A stretch of DNA of 32,894 nucleotides from Dehalococcoidia bacterium (GTDB taxonomy: Bacteria > Chloroflexota > Dehalococcoidia > UBA2979): the NCBI GenBank assembly GCA_009379925.1, contig WHSU01000038.1, positions 1-32,894 on the forward strand, written 5' to 3'. Of this stretch, positions 31,788-32,894 are shown in pieces (positions within the stretch are counted from its first letter, which is position 1; every line of letters starts with the position of its first letter). Both the position numbers and the translations under genes were made by a program. Below the pieces are notes generated by a model. It did not search any database, had not been told where the DNA came from, and saw nothing but the letters and a program-made list of their open reading frames with translations.

Positions 31788-32894
31788 ATGAAGCCGCTCC
31801 GCCTGGAAGTGAAGGGCTTCACGGCCTTCCGGGAGCAGGCGGTCGTGGACTTCGAGGGCCGGCGGCTCTTCGCGATCACCGGACCGACGGGCGCCGGCAA
31901 GTCATCGTTGCTGGACGCGATGACGTGGGCGCTCTACGGCCAGGTCCCGCGCGTCGGTGGCTCGACACGGCAGCTCATCGCGCACGGTGAGCAGGCCATG
32001 TCCGTGCTCTTCGAGTTCTCGGTCCGCGGCAAGCGCTACCGGGTCGCGCGGCGCACGCCGGGCACTGCCGCCACGCGCCTGGAGGAGATGACCGCTGACG
32101 GGGAGTGGCGCGGGCTGGCCGACCGCGCGAGAGAGATCACCGAGCAGGTCACGCGCATCCTCGGGCTCGACTACCCGACCTTCACCAAGACCGTGCTGCT
32201 GCCGCAGGGCGCGTTCGACTCCTTCCTCAAGGGCGACCAGTCGGCGCGCCGCGAGATCATGACCCGCCTGCTCGGCCTCGGCGTCTACACCGAGGTGCGC
32301 CGGCTCGCCTCGGGCCGTGGGACGCGCGCGAAGGACCGCGCCGAGGTGATCCGCAACCAGTTGGAGCAACTCCACCTGGCGGCGCCCGACCAGATCGATG
32401 CGCTACAGACCGAGCACGCGACCTTGGCCGCCAGCGTCGAACGCCTCACCGCGCGCCGCGAGCACCTGGCGGCGCTCGGCGACCTCGCACGCGCCGACCG
32501 GGAAGCCGCGAATGCGGCGGCCGAGCGGGCCACGGCCGTCGAGGCGGCGAAGCGCGCCCTCTGCGACGCGGAGGCCGCGCTGGAACAGGCCGCGAAGGCC
32601 CTGGAGTCCGCCCGCTCACTGCACGCCACGCGCACCGAGGAGCGGTCGGCGCTCGGCTACGACCTCGACTCTCACCGTGAGCTGGAGCGGCGGGTCGCGC
32701 TCATCGTGCGCCGCGAGGAGGCGCAGGCCGCTGCGGCCCGCGCGCGGGAGGCTGCCGAGCAGGCCGCGAAGGCCGTCCAGGCGGCCGGCCGCGAAGAGGG
32801 CGCCGCGCGCAAAGCCCTCGAGGCGGCGACGAAGGGCGTCGCGCGGGCCACGGCCGCCCTCGAAGCCGCGGTCGCGAAGGCGGCCGTGGCCGCC
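31788..32894 (+). CDS. sbcC: SbcC (Rad50-like) ATPase, 3' end outside window
   Basis: Residues 1-369 are visible and the frame is open to the window edge. Walker A is GPTGAGKSS (about 33-41), preceded by KPLRLEVKGFTAFREQAVVD. LPQGAFDSFLKGDQSARR (about 140-160) is the SbcC signature. A long Ala/Glu/Arg coiled coil starts near residue 190. The zinc-hook, second coil and C-terminal ABC half lie beyond the end. GAGG lies 8 nt before the ATG, 22 nt after sbcD. It is the motor of the SbcCD nuclease and the fourth gene of the nurA unit. Confidence 0.94.
   Translation, partial: MKPLRLEVKGFTAFREQAVVDFEGRRLFAITGPTGAGKSSLLDAMTWALYGQVPRVGGSTRQLIAHGEQAMSVLFEFSVRGKRYRVARRTPGTAATRLEEMTADGEWRGLADRAREITEQVTRILGLDYPTFTKTVLLPQGAFDSFLKGDQSARREIMTRLLGLGVYTEVRRLASGRGTRAKDRAEVIRNQLEQLHLAAPDQIDALQTEHATLAASVERLTARREHLAALGDLARADREAANAAAERATAVEAAKRALCDAEAALEQAAKALESARSLHATRTEERSALGYDLDSHRELERRVALIVRREEAQAAAARAREAAEQAAKAVQAAGREEGAARKALEAATKGVARATAALEAAVAKAAVAA

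Noticed and set aside
1..32894. tRNA genes, rRNA, CRISPR arrays or insertion-sequence ends
   Set aside because: No cloverleaf, regularly spaced repeats, transposase frame or terminal inverted repeats were seen by eye; a dedicated scan was not possible.

Overview
The window is high-GC DNA (roughly two thirds G+C), densely coded on both strands, with no rRNA, tRNA, CRISPR array or insertion sequence that I can see. Gene content (F420-type luciferase-like oxidoreductase, DppB/DppC permeases, UbiE/MenG, truncated haemoglobin, a NurA-HerA-SbcD-SbcC operon, several apparently leaderless genes) suggests a bacterial chromosome, most probably Chloroflexota of the Dehalococcoidia/Tepidiforma type. That placement is inference from gene content; no phylogenetic marker was analysed.

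Layout. 1-5.9 kb: 3' part of a VWA protein, a two-domain VOC/glyoxalase protein, a diacylglycerol-kinase-family lipid kinase, RecF and a membrane histidine kinase. 5.9-8 kb: a 662-residue low-complexity, coiled-coil protein of unknown function. 8.3-10.3 kb: a DppBC-type permease pair without ATPases or binding protein, closed by a strong hairpin. 10.4-13.7 kb: a ThDP enzyme, a Gfo/Idh/MocA-family protein and a small YvlD-like membrane protein. 13.8-14.4 kb: a MazF-type toxin with a ribbon-helix-helix antitoxin. 14.4-17.4 kb (minus strand): a degenerate NuoF-like flavoprotein, a MOSC protein and an LLM oxidoreductase. 17.6-19.1 kb: a KamB-like 16S rRNA methyltransferase reading frame interrupted by two in-frame stops, an ASCH-domain protein and a small coiled-coil protein. 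19.2-22.8 kb: a DEAD-box helicase with a very long N-terminal extension, a small membrane peptide and PurU. 22.9-24.7 kb: a redoxin gene read through an in-frame TGA, a small hypothetical protein and a lipoprotein. 24.7-27.6 kb: a Cys-rich small protein, a group II truncated haemoglobin, a cluster-less Rieske-fold protein, a PhnD-like binding protein and UbiE/MenG. 27.7 kb to the end: nurA-herA-sbcD-sbcC (sbcC incomplete).

The most striking observation is at 22860-23870 on the minus strand. A redoxin fused to a DsbD-alpha-like domain has TGA exactly at the first cysteine position of the W-C-P-Y-C active site (W-TGA-P-Y-C). A 6-bp hairpin with GU in its loop starts 14 nt after the TGA. This is best read as a selenocysteine-containing redoxin that ordinary gene calling would split into two pieces.

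Other unusual items are the NuoF-like and Rieske-like proteins that have lost cofactor-binding residues, the archaeal-style end-resection operon whose HerA has an atypical P-loop, and a recurrent -10 box placed 6-7 nt before ATG at seven genes, implying leaderless mRNAs.
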